Of a DNA stretch of 6,809 nucleotides, positions 6,022 to 6,809 are shown in pieces. A program made the position numbers and the translations under genes. How positions within the stretch are numbered: position 1 is the stretch's first letter; every line of letters starts with the position of its first letter. Source of the DNA: Pseudomonadota bacterium (GTDB lineage Bacteria; Bdellovibrionota; JAFGOL01); contig JAPLFT010000362.1 in assembly GCA_026390535.1 (NCBI GenBank), forward strand, positions 1 through 6,809, read 5' to 3'. The notes under the pieces were generated by a model, which was not told the origin of the DNA, made no database searches, and saw only the letters and a program-made list of their open reading frames with translations.

Positions 6022-6082
6022 AATTTTAAGTTGTTCCTCTTATTAAGATTTTTACTATAAATGATTTTAAATTACAAGCCGG

Positions 6083-6136
6083 CATTTACCATTTTTTGAA
6101 AATAAAAAAGACCGCAAAAATAAAATGATGTAAATG
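6083..6136. other. AT-rich inverted repeat between divergent promoters
   Basis: CATTTAC (6083-6089) and GTAAATG (6130-6136) pair, and ATTTT (6091-6095) pairs with AAAAT (6122-6126), leaving small internal bulges. It sits in the 262-bp divergent gap between the MgtE-N operon and the transglycosylase, close to the latter's likely promoter. A shared regulator site is possible, but AT-rich sequence gives such matches by chance fairly often. Confidence 0.25.
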
Positions 6137-6152
6137 GGTTGAAAAAAAGATT

Positions 6153-6158
6153 TATACT
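6153..6158 (+). promoter_or_regulatory. Candidate -10 box of the transglycosylase gene
   Basis: TATACT matches the -10 consensus at five of six positions and would start transcription near 6165, only about nine bases before the ATG. No good -35 box lies 17-18 bp upstream, and no Shine-Dalgarno sequence precedes the ATG, so initiation may be nearly leaderless or weak. Confidence 0.3.
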
Positions 6159-6173
6159 TTATAGACTCCAATC

Positions 6174-6809
6174 ATGGGACATCACAGGAAAAAGAACGGT
6201 TTACTTTGGAAATTGTTGAAACTGGTCATATTGATACATGTTATCATATTATCCGTCGGTGGTGTGTTAATATTAGCCTATAAATTTGTAAATCCTCCGA
6301 CCACGAGCCTTGCCCTCTATAGGGACTATTTTAAACATGTTAAGAATAAACCCTTTAAGTTCGTGTCGCTTAAGAACATTCCTTACACAGCCAGAGCAGA
6401 TCTTGTAAGACTCGAAGATCCTAACTTTAGGAACCATCATGGACTGGATCTTAGGGCAATATGGGAAGCGTATAAAATAAACAGAAGATATGGCAAAAAA
6501 ATAGCCGGTGGCAGCACCATAACGCAGCAGATAACAAGAACGCTGTTCCTTACCCCTCACAAGAACTATATCAGAAAATATATAGAGGTCATGCTGGCGC
6601 TTGAGATGGAAGTCCTTTTAAGTAAGGACAGGATATTGGAATTGTATTTTAATTATGTTGAATTTGGGAAGGGTATATATGGTATCGGCCCTGGCGCATA
6701 TTATCATTATCACAAGGATCTGTCCAAACTCAGTACCGGAGAAATAGCCAGGCTTATAATAATACTTCCAAGTCCGGTAAAATATGGAGTGAATGATATA
6801 AGTAAGAAA
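6174..6809 (+). CDS. mtgA: Monofunctional peptidoglycan transglycosylase (GT51), open at the window end
   Basis: This membrane-anchored enzyme polymerises lipid II into glycan strands of the cell wall. The first 212 codons are visible with no stop before the window ends; MtgA proteins are usually about 230-270 residues, so little is missing. A single membrane anchor spans about residues 12-37. GT51 motifs follow in order: LEDPNFRNHHGLD (80-92) with catalytic E81, GGSTITQQITRTLFL (112-126), and RKYIEVMLALEMEVLLSKDR (134-153) with the second glutamate E138, then ILELYFNYVEFGKGIYGIGP. No transpeptidase domain can fit in the visible part, but a bifunctional protein is not fully excluded. Small departures from consensus (TRTLFL for AKNLFL, YYHYHKD for YYFGK) mark a divergent member. 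It is transcribed away from the MgtE-N operon. Confidence 0.92.
   Translation, partial: MGHHRKKNGLLWKLLKLVILIHVIILSVGGVLILAYKFVNPPTTSLALYRDYFKHVKNKPFKFVSLKNIPYTARADLVRLEDPNFRNHHGLDLRAIWEAYKINRRYGKKIAGGSTITQQITRTLFLTPHKNYIRKYIEVMLALEMEVLLSKDRILELYFNYVEFGKGIYGIGPGAYYHYHKDLSKLSTGEIARLIIILPSPVKYGVNDISKK

Noticed and set aside
6273..6560. Minus-strand 95-codon frame
   Set aside because: It lies entirely opposite the transglycosylase frame, which shows all GT51 motifs.

Overview
The window looks like a chromosomal stretch of an AT-rich (by eye roughly 40% GC) bacterium. A monofunctional peptidoglycan transglycosylase and two proteins with signal peptides suggest a cell with an envelope-spanning lifestyle, probably a diderm. 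I cannot assign a phylum: the gene content is compatible with several poorly cultured diderm lineages, and no rRNA or marker gene is present.

Layout, left to right. (1) Positions 1-810, minus strand: an arsenic-resistance operon, arsC (thioredoxin-type arsenate reductase) followed by an overlapping ACR3-family arsenite exporter cut by the window edge. Its promoter carries a 12-2-12 inverted repeat of the ArsR/SmtB operator type, although no arsR gene is visible. (2) 858-2611, minus: an exported M3/M2-like zinc peptidase with its own promoter; the promoter and ribosome binding site place the start at 2552. (3) 2612-2801: a non-coding gap with a small predicted RNA structure. (4) 2802-3123, plus: a short, exported, extremely Lys-rich repetitive protein followed by a bidirectional terminator. 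(5) 3153-3359: a 207-bp long imperfect palindrome with perfect 31-bp terminal inverted repeats, MITE-like, lying between two convergent genes. (6) 3363-5911, minus: a two-gene operon with an ATGA overlap, a soluble PRC-barrel/MgtE-N/CBS protein followed by an Nramp-related metal transporter whose metal-site motifs are non-canonical. A structured leader and a possible 6-codon upstream reading frame precede it. (7) 6174-6809, plus: the divergent start of a GT51 transglycosylase (mtgA-like), open at the window end.

How the parts work together. ArsC reduces arsenate to arsenite and ACR3 exports it, probably under an ArsR-type repressor encoded elsewhere. The MgtE-N/CBS protein keeps the cytosolic sensory half of the MgtE magnesium channel without the channel, and it is translationally coupled to an Nramp-like transporter. 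The simplest reading is a metal-import system in which a Mg2+-responsive soluble subunit gates or reports on an Nramp-type carrier. This pairing, its leader, and the palindromic element are the most interesting parts of the window. The remaining genes are ordinary envelope and peptide-turnover functions.
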